The notes under the pieces: generated by a model
Database searches by the model: none
Seen by the model: only the letters and a program-made list of their open reading frames with translations
Told to the model about the DNA's origin: nothing
DNA from: Tubiluchus corallicola
Taxonomy: Eukaryota; Priapulida; Priapulimorpha; Priapulimorphida; Tubiluchidae
Direction: 5' to 3'
Length of the DNA stretch: 64,000 nt
NCBI GenBank assembly: GCA_030141605.1
Contig: JAQGDQ010000146.1
Location: 255,933-319,932 of the forward strand
In this document: positions 11,346-24,589 of the stretch, piece after piece
Numbering within the stretch: the stretch's first letter is position 1
Layout of the letters: each line of letters opens with the position of its first letter
Program-made: the position numbers and the translations under genes

Positions 11346-12099
11346 GAACGTATGTAAAATCTTTTATAATAAACTAAATAAACTAAAACCAAAAATTTAC
11401 TGCAATGCATTTAATATTAGAAATATGCATGTACCTCTTACACAACTTTTACTAAAGTAAAAACTGCTATGTTACAGAGCAGTAAATTTTGTTAAATGCA
11501 GTTTGAGTCTAGTGACTACTGACTAGTCCATTAATAGAACTCTAGGAGGTGTATTAAATAATATTACAGAATGCAAAAAAATTACGATCGTCTTGATCAA
11601 GAATGTTTAAAAATATGCAAGAATAAATCGATAAACAAAGTAAATTTAACCAATGAAGCCATTAGTAACAGTAACAAGAGGGAAGAGGCAGAGTTACAAA
11701 ATACTATTTTTGCGCACAAAATAGTCAAAATATATATGACAAACAAAGCCTATCTTTCTCGGAGTTTGATACAGAAGTGAACATTCTGCTGAATTCACAC
11801 ACTGAATTTCAGATGCTCAAAATCAGCAAAAATGGAGTTAGAGACGGTAACAAGAAAAATCATGTAGAAAAGTTGGCTTAGCAGAATTTCTCAACTATAG
11901 CCTTGAGCAGTAAAATAAGCCAAAAAATTTCAAAGTATTTTAAACTATAGGACAATTTTAAATGTCGGTGAAGTGCTTAAATAACTGACTGGCAAATGTA
12001 GGATAAATGCGTTTCCAGATGTGATGCTTTTAAATCACAGCTTATAAACGTAAATTTCACATAATTTAATGTTTTAGAGCCTATTCCAATTTTGTAAAC

Positions 12100-12245
12100 A
12101 ATTCAAATTCAATTCAGTTCAACTTATTTGTCTCTTTTACACGATATAACAATATACAATATTTATATGTGAATAATACTGCTATGATAATTGAGACGCG
12201 GTGGTGAAAGACCAAGAGGTCCACTTAGCAGCCACCCCTATTTAA
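12100..12245 (+). repeat. LINE 3' tail remnant
   Basis: CAACTTATTTGTCTCTTTTA and GGTGGTGAAAGACCAAGAGG resemble the 3' tail at 14265-14390. No coding part is attached. Confidence 0.45.
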
Positions 12246-14064
12246 GCAACATTAATTAGTATGGCTAATTATATGATACTAGTTGCAGCATTGTGGAAAA
12301 CAGTTAATTTGAGGAAAACAGTGAATCGGTAAACAGTTATTTAAGTAGTGGTTAACCTATTTAGCTGTCCAAAAGTTTATCCGAAGTATGATACAATAAA
12401 ACTAGCTAGGCAGCCAAAGAAAATTTTGGACAGCTAGGTCATTCATCTACTGACCTACAAAGTATGTACCCGGATAATGCATTCAAGATCGAGTATCCGA
12501 ATGAATCAAATTTGAAGATGATGTCTAAACAGTAGGGCTGTCAGTTTACTCACTCTAACAGTTTATTGATTTTTGTAAATCAGGTGGCCATGATTTGCTT
12601 CTCATGTGATATCACATGTATTTATCTTTGTGAGAGAACAGATGATTTTTTAAAAATATTTAAAAATGTGAGTAAACAGTGCAAGTCATGAGACAACTTT
12701 TTTGTTCTGTGAAGGGTGTTAATTAATGACCACTAATCACTTCTGTTTCACGCAATACGTGCCAGCCACACATTAGAATAAGTGTAACTATGCCAGACAG
12801 CAGTTTACCTATCTGACTTTCTTAAGTTTACTGCACGATTATAGTGATCAACTTAGTTTTGGTACCCCCATGTTCCCTTCGAGAAATGATTGATTTTTCG
12901 ACGTTTAAATATTGCTTCGATGTAATTCCATTCCATTTTCGTTTACTCGCAAAATGCTCTCACACCTTATACTTTATAGTATAAGTTACTGTATAACTTT
13001 TTCACACTGCCCCTTTGTTATCCCCAGGATTTTATTTGCTTTTTTAAGCAAATGTGCCTAGTACTCTGGAAAATTAATTAGGAATTACTAATTCCAGGTT
13101 TTCAACAGCAAAACGCGAGCATGGGTTATTTCATTATTTGTCTTGCTTGTACAACTTGTACTATTCTGTTTTCATAAGTGATGATGTATCAGGGAATACG
13201 ATAAAAATAAAGTGCATATTCCTTAATTGTGTTCTCATAGGATAACCTTTACTCTGCTAGTATTTTATAACGTTTATCCGAATAAATCGTAATGTTAATC
13301 TAACTCTAAAACTTACAGTATCACACCAGCCAAACCAGACATGAAAAGGACTACCTCCCGCAATTTTTTCCAAAATTTAATTTTTATTGTTACTTTATCT
13401 TTGAAAATAACGATAATCGAATTTAAACAAAAAAAAATGAAAAAATGAAGAATTGCAAAAGATTCTGTTTAAAGTTTCATTATAAGGAAATTATTTTTTT
13501 AAAAAATCATCCTTCACGGAAAGTTTTCGGGTTAGTAATGTTGTTTTCATTTGGCGGCGTTTTTGAGCATGTTTTTTCCTTTTTCAATTTCGTAATACTA
13601 TATAACAGCACAAAAATTCAAGGACAATAAGGTAAATGTATTGTGGAATATCTTAAATGTATTTTGATTATCATGTGATTCATTTTGTATGAACATTTCA
13701 ATTGTCGTAGACTGTAAATGCAATGTGAATGTGGTCTTGCAACACTTGTGAATGCTATGAATCGTCAGCTCAGTTCATTCCTATTAAGAACCAGCTTCAA
13801 CATATATGCATATTTATGTACTTCTTTATATACATTGTATTAAGGAAGCCGCAAAAAATTGCAAAATTAATGGAAAAAGTATTTAATATTCTTTTACATT
13901 AATTTTTTGGTGGTATAGCATCAATTTAGAGGTGTTACTGTTAACTGGGGTTTGTTAACTCCCAGTTTGACGACTGACAAGGGGTGACAGCAATTTCTTA
14001 TGCTGCCAAATAGCTTACCAGTATTCATGTTATCCACACACATTATAAAGTATTAATTATATTA
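12246..14064. other. Intergenic, nothing recognised
   Basis: AT-rich sequence between P4HA and RAD51. Short open frames show no domain or codon bias. Confidence 0.5.
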
Positions 14065-14390
14065 AACTATGTGGAAGATTTTTGTGCCAATATATATTTA
14101 CAGTGGGTAATCAATCACTGGAATAGACTGCCACAAGCTCTAATAGATGCTATAAACTTCAGTCAATTTAAGAACAAAATGGGACCATATATCAAACAAT
14201 TGGAAAATGCAAATCTAGAATACTTGTATAATGGTCTGCAGTTCTCCCACATTTAACGTACAGAATACAGAATAGTTTATTTGTCTCAATAACATAATCA
14301 ACATGGCATTAACAAATGATGTGACTGCTAAGCGTGACAGGGTGGCGTAAAGACCAAAAGGTTATCAAGTCTACCACACTTCTACTAATT
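14065..14390 (+). pseudogene. LINE ORF2 end plus 3' tail
   Basis: WVINHWNRLPQALIDA and FSQFKNKMGPYIKQL are the usual last residues of CR1/Jockey-like ORF2. The stop is followed by an AATAGTTTATTTGTCTC tail and a GGTGGCGTAAAGACC block, related to 12110-12240. Confidence 0.65.
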
Positions 14391-14918
14391 TAATAACAAA
14401 AATCTACCTAGAGTAGTAGTGTGAGCTATGTAAATTAAACTACAATTTAAATGTAAATTAAATTATTATATTTTATCTAAAGCATTATTCTTGTATAGCA
14501 GCAGTTGTTAGTTAGTAGCGCATGCATATGTTATACTTGCATAGCTGGATTAGTCAGTATTATGTGAAAATAATTTTAAGTTACAAATTGAAAATTAATG
14601 AATACTTTGTCATATAGCATAACTGATACTGACCACATGCAGCCATGAGCATAGCGAGGGCATGCACCACTTACCACAGGTTTGACTATAAGTGTTTCAC
14701 TAAATTCGCATCTGCAAACTGAATAACCATCCAAATATATCGTAATTCCACAAGGTCATTTTCAGTATTTTATCTCAAGTCTTAAGCATCTGGAAATATT
14801 AACAAACACAATTATCAGGACGTAAAATAATTAACGAGCATAGAATTATAAATCAAATTATAGCTTAAAATGATTATTAATAGATATAACAAAATCAATT
14901 AAAAAGAATTAATGTTCA

Positions 14919-15260
14919 TTAATGTTTGGAGATTATTTCAGTACGATATTTTTTTACTGCTATTTTTAAAGATGGACAAGATTTGACAGAAGATTTGAGG
15001 CTATTCCACAACTTGATTGCCAAAAATTGCAAGGAATTTAAACCACAAGATGTTAAAAATCGTTGCTGGAAATAGTGTCCCCTAGTAGCTGCTTTAGTAG
15101 TATACGAGTGTGAATCTCTAATTATTGCAAAGTAGCTAGCATACAAGGACGGCAATATATTGTTTTCATACTTGTACATAAACTTATACAGCTCTACAGA
15201 GTAAATATCTTTTAATTTAAGGACACCAAGGGAAATATATGAGGACGTGGCATGATCACG
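14919..15260 (-). pseudogene. LINE ORF2 C-terminal fragment
   Basis: Minus-strand frame MYKYENNILPSLYASYF, DSHSYTTKAATRGHYF and FLAIKLWNSLKSSVKSC matches the end of non-LTR ORF2. It differs in sequence from the 4195-4863 fragment. It lies about 150 bp before the probable RAD51 5'UTR acceptor. Confidence 0.7.
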
Positions 15261-15390
15261 TATTTTTGCAAACGTTATTAGTTTAACAATTATGAAATCA
15301 GTGACTTTCTTGCATTAAATGGGAATAAGACCGGTGACACATGTACATTTTATTTGTTAGGGCAAATAAAAATGAATCATCATCATAATT

Positions 15391-15404
15391 TTTTACCTTT
15401 TCAG
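15391..15404 (+). promoter_or_regulatory. RAD51: Likely splice acceptor in RAD51 5'UTR
   Basis: A T-rich run ending in CTTTTCAG lies 78 bp before the chosen ATG. It fits a 5'UTR cis-intron or a trans-splice acceptor. The matching donor was not identified. Confidence 0.5.
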
Positions 15405-15482
15405 AATGAATTAGCTGAAACCGGTAAGATCTGCCATAACACGATTACGATTAGCAAGAAGAAATTAATGGTAGAACCCAAA

Positions 15483-16499
15483 ATGGCAACGATGGCACAG
15501 CAACAAGAAGTGGAAGAAGAAGATGCTGATGTTAGTTTTGGTCCACAAGCTGTGAAAACGTTAGAGACTCGCGGCATTAGTGCCGTTGATATTCGAAAAC
15601 TTGAAGAAGGTGGCTATTATACAGTTGAAGCTGTTGCCTATTGTCCCAAGAAAGAACTTCTTGCTATTAAAGGCATAAGTGAAGCTAAAGCTGACAAAAT
15701 AATTGCAGAGGCAACAAAACTAGTCCCGATGGGATTCACTACGGCAACGGAGTTTCATCAAAAACGTGCCGAAATTATACAAATCACAACAGGTTCTAAA
15801 GAGTTAGATAAACTGCTGGGTGGTGGAGTAGAGACCGGGTCAATTACTGAAATATTTGGAGAGTTTCGGACTGGCAAAACGCAAATATGTCACACTCTCG
15901 CTGTGACTTGTCAGTTACCAATTGACCATGGAGGCGGCGAAGGAAAATGCTTATACATTGATACTGAAGGAACGTTTAGACCTGAACGACTGCTTGCTAC
16001 TGCAGACAGGTATGGTTTGTCTGGGCAAGATGTTTTAGATAATGTCGCATACGCCCGTGCATACAACACGGACCACCAGACACAACTTCTCGTACAAGCT
16101 TCGGCCATGATGGCAGAAGCTAGGTATTCCTTGCTTGTTGTGGACAGCGCAACTGCATTGTACAGGACTGACTATTCGGGCAGAGGTGAACTTTCGGCTA
16201 GGCAAATGCATATGGCCCGTTTTCTACGTTTGTTACTTCGTCTCGCTGATGAGTTTGGTGTAAGCGTTGTGATAACTAACCAAGTGGTGGCACAAGTAGA
16301 TGGCGCTTCGATGTTTTCAGCAGATCCAAAGAAACCTATAGGAGGAAACATAATGGCTCATGCCTCGACTACTAGACTTTACTTGAGGAAAGGAAGAGGC
16401 GAAACAAGAATATGCAAGATTTACGATTCACCTTGCCTTCCCGAATCCGAGGCCATGTTTGCTATTAATCCAGATGGCATAGGAGATGCAAAAGAATGA
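15483..16499 (+). CDS. RAD51: RAD51 recombinase, single coding exon
   Basis: Strand-exchange ATPase of homologous recombination; acts in the nucleus as a filament on single-stranded DNA. It is 338 aa against 339 in human. An acidic N-terminus leads into the helix-hairpin-helix domain ([18 protein letters not shown]), the FTTA oligomerisation motif ([12 protein letters not shown]), Walker A GEFRTGKT, Walker [11 protein letters not shown], and the ending [14 protein letters not shown] start at 15483 because this ATG has a strong context (A at -3, G at +4) and gives the family length. In-frame Met codons at 15354 and 15468 would add residues with no RAD51 character. A T-rich tract ending TTTTCAG at 15404 looks like a splice acceptor, so sequence before 15405 is probably intron and 15405-15482 is 5'UTR. 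The coding part has no intron, unlike most animal RAD51 genes. Confidence 0.97.
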   Translation: MATMAQQQEVEEEDADVSFGPQAVKTLETRGISAVDIRKLEEGGYYTVEAVAYCPKKELLAIKGISEAKADKIIAEATKLVPMGFTTATEFHQKRAEIIQITTGSKELDKLLGGGVETGSITEIFGEFRTGKTQICHTLAVTCQLPIDHGGGEGKCLYIDTEGTFRPERLLATADRYGLSGQDVLDNVAYARAYNTDHQTQLLVQASAMMAEARYSLLVVDSATALYRTDYSGRGELSARQMHMARFLRLLLRLADEFGVSVVITNQVVAQVDGASMFSADPKKPIGGNIMAHASTTRLYLRKGRGETRICKIYDSPCLPESEAMFAINPDGIGDAKE

Positions 16500-17236
16500 A
16501 TCAAGTCAGATGTTGTTTTACATCAATGCTTGTTAGCGTATTACCTGATATCTTTTAAAATGTGTGTCGAGCACCACTTTGGTCAAGTTTAAGGTTATTG
16601 CTAAGCTGGGCTAGGAAATCAGATACTTCATTTTCTAATATTATTTATATTTTAATAATTTTGAAGTCATTTGTTTCCATTTTGCATTATTTCTTAACAA
16701 GTGATGCTGATCTGACGCATTGTTAGCAACAGTTCAGCAGTCTGTATGTTGTACATTAATGTTGTTGCTGCATTGTGTGCCCCTTTTGAATTGACATTGC
16801 TAAAGTGTTCAGATTTAATATTACATAACACAGCTGATAGTATGACAGGCGGTCATAGAAATTTGAGCACCATTTGTTAGGATGCTAATTAAAAAAATTA
16901 TAAACTTGTTAGTGTTAGCTTCATAGCCTCGATTATATTTTCACTTTCAGTTTTTCACGTTAGGCTGAAACAGCTTGAGTTGTAAACTGATTCTGAATAT
17001 AAAGTCAAATAATCTAGCAGTTGTACAACTAATGTAGATTATTGAGTGACTGTTGTAGATAACTGTAGAATGGTTTTTACTTTATAATGTGGCCTGATAG
17101 TGATGCTAACTGGGTTGAGCCTGACAATAATGTTTTCTGCAATGTATGGAATCTACTAAATTATCTATGTAGAGTCAAAATGCTTCATGCTGCTTACATT
17201 GAGACCCACCGCGACCAAAAGAGTTGGAGCTATAAC

Positions 17237-17788
17237 CAGTTTGGCATTACATAACGAGGTGCATTAATACATACACTAGCAAATGCCCCGCAAAAAAATT
17301 TGCACATAAATACACTTACAATCAACAACATGCAAACATTCTACCTACCTAGTAGCTTACTTAACGCAAAACCACCAGCAGCTTTTACTGAATTAAAGGT
17401 ATAACGTTATAGACAGAGTATAATGGATGATGTCAGAACAATGGCTTTGCGACAGGAGTTTTCTAAGCGAAAATTGCCAAAAATAGAACATCTAATTAAT
17501 TCCTCGCTACTCTTCTTGGTGGACGTGTCCTAAAATATAGGCTACATCATCTTGTAGGCCTGTTCATACTCTTTCTAAGGAGCCATATATATCTCCTTCC
17601 GAGAATCACCCTAAGCGCTGCTAGAACGTTTCTTCACATTGCTAGAAAAATCACGAGTTGGGTCCGGGAAAACGTCCGTTACGGGACGCCCCATGCCTAT
17701 GCAAATATGGACATTTTGTTTTGCTAAAAATTTGGGCATTAAGCGAGGTCGGCATTATAAAGGCAGGCGTTATAACAAGGTGTTACTG
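17237..17788. mobile_element. Pogo-like MITE (family L)
   Basis: 552 bp downstream of RAD51. Left end CAGTTTGGCATTACATAACG; right end, inverted, CAGTAACACCTTGTTATAAC followed by TA. Internal sequence recurs at 57787-58215 (same strand) and 42480-42800 (reverse). Confidence 0.65.
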
Positions 17789-18072
17789 TACTGGATGAGT
17801 GGGTTGAGTGCTGAGTATTGACTGGTCAGCGGAAAACACAAGAACGATAATTAGCATACCAAGACGCGCCAAAAAGATTTACTTGAAAAAAGAAGTGTTA
17901 TCATTCATCAGTCTCTGGTTCAATGAAACTTCAGTAAACTGTTATTGTTTTTACATTATTGTAGCAATGGTTTTGGACACTGCACAACCAAAATAGTTGT
18001 TAATATTATCTTGATTGTTTGATTAATTCTCATATCAGTATATTTCATTAGAGGTTCACCCTTGTAAGTAGT

Positions 18073-18836
18073 CTTTAGTCTCTTCATTCCTTCTTTTCCA
18101 CCCACATTGTGAAGTACATGTATAAAGTCCTAAAATCCATTATACTTTAGATACTCTTTAGTCTCTTCATTCCTTCTTTTCCATCCACATTGTGAAGTAC
18201 ATGTATAAAGTCCTAAAATCCATTATACTTTAGATACTCTTTAGTCTCTTCATTCCTTCTTTTCCATCCACATTGTGAAGTACATGTATAAAATCCTAAA
18301 ATCCATTATACTTTAGATACTCTTTAGTCTCTTCATTCCTTCTTTTCCATCCACATTGTGAAGTACATGTATAAAGTCCTAAAATCCATTATACTTTAGA
18401 TAGTCTTTAGTCTCTTCATTCCTTCTTTTCCATCCACATTGTGAAGTACATGTATAAAGCCCTAAAATCCATTATACTTTAGATACTCTTTAGTCTCTTC
18501 ATTCCTTCTTTTCCATCCACATTGTGAAGTACATGTATAAAGCCCTAAAATCCATTATACTTTAGATAGTCTTTAGTCTCTTCATTCCTTCTTTTCCACC
18601 CACATTGTGAAGTACATGTATAAAGTCCTAAAATCCATTATACTTTAGATAGTCTTTAGTCACTTCATTCCTTCTTTGCCACCCACATTGTGAAGTAACC
18701 ATGTATAAAGTCCTAAAATCCGTTATACTGTAGATAGTTTTTAGTCTCTTCATTCCTTCTTTTCCACCCACATTGTGAAGTACATGTATAAAGTCCTAAA
18801 ATCCATTATACTGTATATAGTTTTTAGTCTCCATTC
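18073..18836. repeat. 83-bp tandem array, about nine copies
   Basis: TCTTCATTCC recurs at 18081, 18164, 18247, 18330, 18413, 18496 and 18579, then with small changes to 18830. Period is exactly 83 bp. Units are highly alike, so the array is young. Downstream of RAD51. Confidence 0.92.
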
Positions 18837-21483
18837 CTTTTGCCGCCCACATGATTTTGAAACATTTGCTAGTATTATACGCTAGAATCATTTTTTTAAG
18901 TTGGGAAATGTTGCATTGTCACAGTCCTTAAACTTAATGCAAAAGAAGCCCAGCGTTGAAGTTCAAAAATTGATCGCTATTTCTTAACCTCACTGGCAAA
19001 AACCTGAAAGTAACAACCTTATCTGTTTTGGCTAAAGTTTACAATTCTCCACACACAAGAAATTAGTTTGCGAAGTGGACTAGAATTAGGGGTTGAGTTA
19101 AGGCTATGGTATTTAAATTGTGTAGTAAATTATAAACTCCATCTCCTTGCAAGACATAGATAAAATTTATACAAAAGTAAAAGGAAAAAATATAATTGCT
19201 TCTTGATAATTATACATTTTCTTCGTTTTACATTTGTGTAAATTTTACATTTTAATCGGTTGTATATTTTATGTAAATGTTTATTAAAAGAGATCAATAA
19301 ATATGTCTATGTATATATGCGTATCAAGTTCTATCAAAGCATTTGTATACTTAATTTCCTGGAAACTCCTGTTAAGATGAATTTTTAATATGGTAACCAA
19401 TAGGTAAGCTTAAATTTAAATCTTACCAACGATTTTACGACCAATCTGGCGGTTGCAAAAGAATTTACGTATGCTAAAGTAATTATTGTTTGACTGATTT
19501 AATTTCTTAGTTAATTAACATTGAGAATTAGTGACTGTCTGGATGAACTCAAAACTATGAATAACATGTGTTTTAACTTGGGATATTAAAATTAAAAGTC
19601 CAAACTGATGACCACGATACAAGTCAGTTCTTTGATAACAAAGGTAAAGGTATTTTGAGGGTTTTTGATTATACACAAATAGCATGAAGTGACAGTGTCG
19701 CGGAGAGACCATTATTACGTGAAATGCTACATTCCAGTGAAATTTCTATTCAACTTTTATAGTTTTGCCGCTACAGCGTAGGTATTTTGGTTTTGGATGG
19801 CAAGTCAAAAAGGGAGAAATGATGTTTACTTTTATTTTTGAAAAGCTTATTACAAAAGATGAAATAAAATAGCGGGCTATTATTTTATGATTGATTTATG
19901 TTTACCAAATCGTTGTCGCCTTTGAGCGACGATTTTGAAAAGTATTATAAGTTTTATAAATACTTAAAAGTAAAAGTGGCTTCTTTCAATTGTATGAAAA
20001 TGGTAAGCAAATAATTGTATTGTGGTTAGTTATTTAGCTTATTTATGTCTCAAATAATCTATTTCACATTTATGAAAGGTGTTATTCGAGTTTTGCGTTC
20101 GTCGTTTATTGTGAGACTGAGTTTTTAAGAAATGCTATGTGGCCTTTGCCCATACTCAATATGACAATAGCATTCTAAATGGGAAGAAGCTAACTTGATG
20201 TTATCGGCTAACCTGGTTTAGCACATAGGTTGTAGGGCGTTATTGCATATTTTCCCTTACAAACTAACTATTTTCCCTTAAAACGAAACACGAAATACTA
20301 GAAGTTTCATCAGGAATCAAGATAAAGGATTTTGAAATATTGTCGGACAATTTAATGTCACATAAGAATATAATTTCAATTTCAGGAAGGTCTTATGTTT
20401 AAATAGTACATATACTATATTAACAACAACATATAATATAATGCATTATGTAACAATAATATACTGATTTTCATACTCAGATAGGAGGTTTATATTTCTT
20501 ATAATTGTAGACTATCCTCTTCCTTGTCCAGTGCATACCCAGTTATTTCTTAGTTATTAGGTAAACTCCGTTGATTTACTTAATACGATCTTGTAAATCT
20601 CAAACAAATTGTCTGTTGTGATTGATCCAACTATCTATGACTAAATTTTATGAAGTTTTATGAATCACTGTGAGCTTATAGAACTGCCATTTTCATCAGA
20701 ATCTTTAGTACACTCATGTTGGTCAGGATATGTCTGCCCTTTCAGATCATTTTGAGTTCAACTTGTGTATCTTTGTATTAGGACAATTCTACCAATTCCT
20801 CAACCATATACCGAAATTTTGAAATGATTCTCTTATGTTATGTGTAATAATTACATAGATGATGTCACCTAGTTTTGAAGAAAAATACTTTTGATACCAA
20901 ACTTCGATACTGACTAAACACTTAGATTCAAAGATGGCCTCGGGTATACTAGTTCACAATCTGCATGTGAGACATGCAATTTTGATCGTAATCGTAGTAC
21001 ACGCATATAAAGATCACTAGAAATCGACCGAAAAACCAATAGTTTAAGTCCATTATAAATTTTCATTTAATTAAAGGCTTCCTTGTAAAAATAGGTTTTA
21101 AGAAATGATTTACTTTTCACCGTAGTCATTTTACGTTCATAAATCGGTAAATCGTTTCATAATTTTGGTGTTGCTATGCTAAAACTATAAGATCCATACG
21201 TGACTAGATTATAATGCGGTACAACAAGAGTCGAAGTGCTAGCTGATCTAAGATTACGTTTCGGCATGTATGGCTTCAAAAAATCATATATATAGGAGGG
21301 CTGTTGGAGCTTTGAATATTAACAAAAGAACTTTGTATTTTATTCTGAAAGAAACGGGCAAGCAGTGCAATTTTATTACATATGAAATCCACGCCTCAAA
21401 AATCCAATTTAGACTGAACATGCACAAAGTGTTTTTTTACGACTTGTAAAAAGGTGCGTGTTGTGTAAAACGTGTTTCAGTTA
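18837..21483. other. Intergenic, nothing recognised
   Basis: AT-rich sequence after the 83-bp array. No coding, repeat or RNA signal seen. Confidence 0.5.
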
Positions 21484-21977
21484 CAGTGGACTCTCGTTAT
21501 AAGAATCACCTCGGGAGAAGGCAAAGTGATTCTTTTAACAAGCGATTCTTATAACGAGCATGACACAGAATTGCTTTAAAAAAATTTTATGCACATAAAA
21601 ATTATTTATTTCCCGAAATTACGCTAGAAACGACATGAAACAGCGTAATGTTTTTCTGGCCTAAAAAGGACCTAAAAATTAATAGACTAATGTTTTCATT
21701 TCATGGTTGGGTAAATATTTCATGATGCCAGAATTGCCTTAAAAATTTTTTAATGCACATAATTTTTTTCCGCCACGCCCACTGCGCAGAACCTTGTAAG
21801 CAGGGCGTGAGAGACAATGGAGTTGGCGCCAAAATTGATTCTACTATCGAAAGAAGGGTGATTCTTATACGAGCGGATTTTCACTATGAAAATGCCGAAT
21901 CAATTCAGGAAATGCGATTTTGATTCTTATATCGAGCTGATTCTTATACGTGTGATTCTTGTAACGAGAGTCCACTG
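21484..21977. mobile_element. Pogo-like MITE (family E)
   Basis: 494 bp with TA flanks. Ends CAGTGGACTCTCGTTATAAG and, inverted, CAGTGGACTCTCGTTACAAG. GATTCTTATA motifs recur near both ends. Confidence 0.85.
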
Positions 21978-22234
21978 TACTTGGGGCATAAACTCTCCAA
22001 ACTTGGTTGTGAATTCCTTGTCCTTTAGGCTTTATTTAACATGTTACAAAATGAAAGAGTGGCCACTAATAACCTGCAACGTTTTGCCTCTTTCTTTTTT
22101 TGTGAGGTCGTCAGCTAGTCATCAAATAATCCTACCCGCTTTGTACATCTGCAAATCGGTTTTGCCTGTGGTACTTTTTGGGACTGCGACAAGTTTCTTT
22201 GACAGCAGCCCGCAATATCCATTGAGACTAAACT

Positions 22235-22735
22235 CCGCATGTTCAAAGCTAGCGTCCTATCCACGCTGATGTATGGCAGCTAAACGTGTGCTATCCTAGC
22301 GGAGGATGAAAGACGTCTTAGGCGCGTTCTCGGCATTAGCTATTGGGATCACATCACGAACGCCGAGGTCTACAGACGTGTGGGTCTCGCCGGTACATTG
22401 GCGGACCGCATCAGACGTCGCCGTCTGGAATATCTGGGGCACGTCGCTCGAATTGCCTGCTCCCGCCTACCGTTCATCTCCATGTTCGAGCCGGCGCCGG
22501 CTGCAGCAGCACGCCACGGCACGTGGAAGTGCTACAGAGGAGGTCAACAAAGGCATTTCTGGCATCAAATCAAGCGCAATATTGTGTCTCCTCTTGGGCT
22601 CGACCGCTACCACCAAGTTTCCGATGATCTCACAGAGCTGCCGTCATACTGCGAGGACCAAAAGCAGTGGCGTGCGATGGTTCGGGATGCTACCTGTGCT
22701 GGCCTGCCTCCACCTGGTGGGGGCAGCAAGTAAGC
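22235..22735 (+). pseudogene. GC-rich LINE reverse-transcriptase fragment
   Basis: Reads TLMYGS then a stop, AEDERRLRRVLGISYWDHIT, NAEVYRRVGLAGTLADRIRR and RRLEYLGHVARIA, continuing open to GLPPPGGGSK at 22733. This is the C-terminal part of a non-LTR reverse transcriptase. Its much higher GC than the flanks suggests a recent arrival or different composition. The in-frame stop within MYGS*TC shows decay. Confidence 0.75.
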
Positions 22736-22954
22736 AAGTACCCGCTTTGTGTCGCGCAGACTGGGGCTTTCCACTTTCAGTTTTCGCATGTAGGTATTTT
22801 GAAAGAAAATCATCTGCGGTTACTTTTGACCCTCGATGTGACACGGGTCTTTGATGTTATGATTGTTTACTCGTGTTATGCTGTTGTTACTAGTACGCAA
22901 TAGGAGTCAACTTTTTTGCAGTTTCATGTGGAAGACTGTGACCTTTAGGGCAAT

Positions 22955-23305
22955 TCCCAAATATTTCGTCAATTGTAGTACATAGGCGCTATTGAACAAT
23001 GCACTGTAATATTGCACGCTGTATAAAACGTGTAAATTTAAACTCCAGCGATGATCGTTAGATGCAGCCATTTTGATGGTAGGTCATTTGAAACAAGTTT
23101 AGGTACCACTGTGTAAAGTTTGAAAAAATAATCAGAAGATTCATAGCATACATGTTACTAAGTAAGTAAAATTTTAAATTACAGTATCTTGTCAATAATT
23201 TTATTTATACGTTTTTGGTTAGTGAGCGGCGCACCCTGGAGGGTGTACGAGTGACATTTTACCAATTGGCACGAATATTTTAAATTATTATTTCTAGTCA
23301 CATAA
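22955..23305. repeat. Dispersed repeat family J, reversed copy 3
   Basis: Reverse relative of 40305-40700 (GCGCACCCTGGAGGGTGTAC, ATACGTTTTTGGTTAGTGAG, TTGGCACGAATATT). Lies just downstream of a LINE fragment. Confidence 0.6.
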
Positions 23306-23825
23306 GTCTTTCCAGCAGGTTAGCGAAATGCTAAGTAATATAGATTTGCATGGAAAGTTTTTTAGGGACATAATTTAACATTTCCTTTTCTTCCCCTGAT
23401 TTAAATTTGCATATTGACGTCATGTAATGGCGCCATCGGAACAGTACTGCGGGAGATTTAAAATAAAAACAAACAGAACTTCTTTTCAACGCGAGTATAA
23501 TGTATACATAAACATGCTGTAAAGTAATGTAATTTTTGAAGGCGATTTTTACAAACCTACTTCTGCTGTGCCCCTGTTCTTGTCCTTTAAGTAAATAATC
23601 ATAAAACTATAATGCTAAAATCAGCATCAAATGTCGAACAGTTCTGTAGCAGTGTACTGTAGAAACCGTAAACAACACCAACAGTATTTGAACCATGTTT
23701 TCCCCATTTTTGTTTTCTACTTTTTTGTTCACGACTTGCTTCTTATTTTTGTTTGTTTTGCTCTCCATAGGTTTTTATCAAATTCATATACTCAGTTTTT
23801 ATATTTTCCATGTTTCTGTGTTTTG

Positions 23826-24258
23826 ATAAAGTTTGATTAAAAAATAATAATAATAGATTCGTGTCATTAACTAACAATTTTCCACGTTTCTATCCATTCA
23901 CCAAGTTTGATTGAAAAATAATAATAATAGATTCGTGTCGTCATTAACTGACAGTTTTCCGCGTTTCTGTGTTTTGAACAAGTTTATTTGAAAAATAATA
24001 ATAATAGATTCATGTATTAACTGACAATTTTTACACGTTTCTATGTTTTGATCAAATTTGATTGAAAAATAATAATAATAGATTCGTGTCATCATTAACT
24101 GACAATTTTCCGCGCTTTTATGTTTTAATCAAGTTTATTTGAAAAATAATAATAATAGATTCATGTAATTAACTGACAATTTTTACACGTTTCTATGTTT
24201 TGAAGAAGTTTGATTAGAAAAATAATAATAATAGATTCGTGTCGTCATTAACTGACAA
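23826..24258. repeat. About 75-bp tandem array, six copies
   Basis: Each unit has AAAAATAATAATAATAG, ATTAACTGACAATTTT and a GTTTCTATGTTTTGA-like segment. Periods vary between about 72 and 78 bp. Confidence 0.85.
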
Positions 24259-24589
24259 CCTTAGAATTAAAATGATATTTTATATCTGCTCGTGGCAATA
24301 ATTATGAATTTTTTTACCATTCATTTTCCCCTTTTCCTGCCGCTGTTATTGGTATATTTCCTGAATGCCCCTTACATTGCGTTTTTTCTTTGCTTCAGTT
24401 TCTTTTTTTCTGTGCCTTTGTTCTCTTTTTTTGTCTCTTGTGTTTTCGTCCTATTTAAATACATCCACCGTGCTTTCTTTCATATGGTATTTTTCAATTC
24501 TTACACTTTGTGAACATCCAACAGTAAAGCTTGGGAAATATCTGTTACGAGTTAACTGCAGGTTTGTAATTCCAACTGAGTATGAAAAA

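Noticed and set aside
15354-15482. 43 extra N-terminal residues on RAD51
   Set aside because: They have no RAD51 similarity, pass through a good splice acceptor, and the Met at 15483 gives the family length and a strong start context.
18073-18836. CRISPR-like array
   Set aside because: The whole 83-bp unit repeats; there are no unique spacers, and the DNA is eukaryotic.
22306-22854. 182-codon frame
   Set aside because: Out-of-frame shadow of the GC-rich LINE fragment, which reads as reverse transcriptase in another frame.
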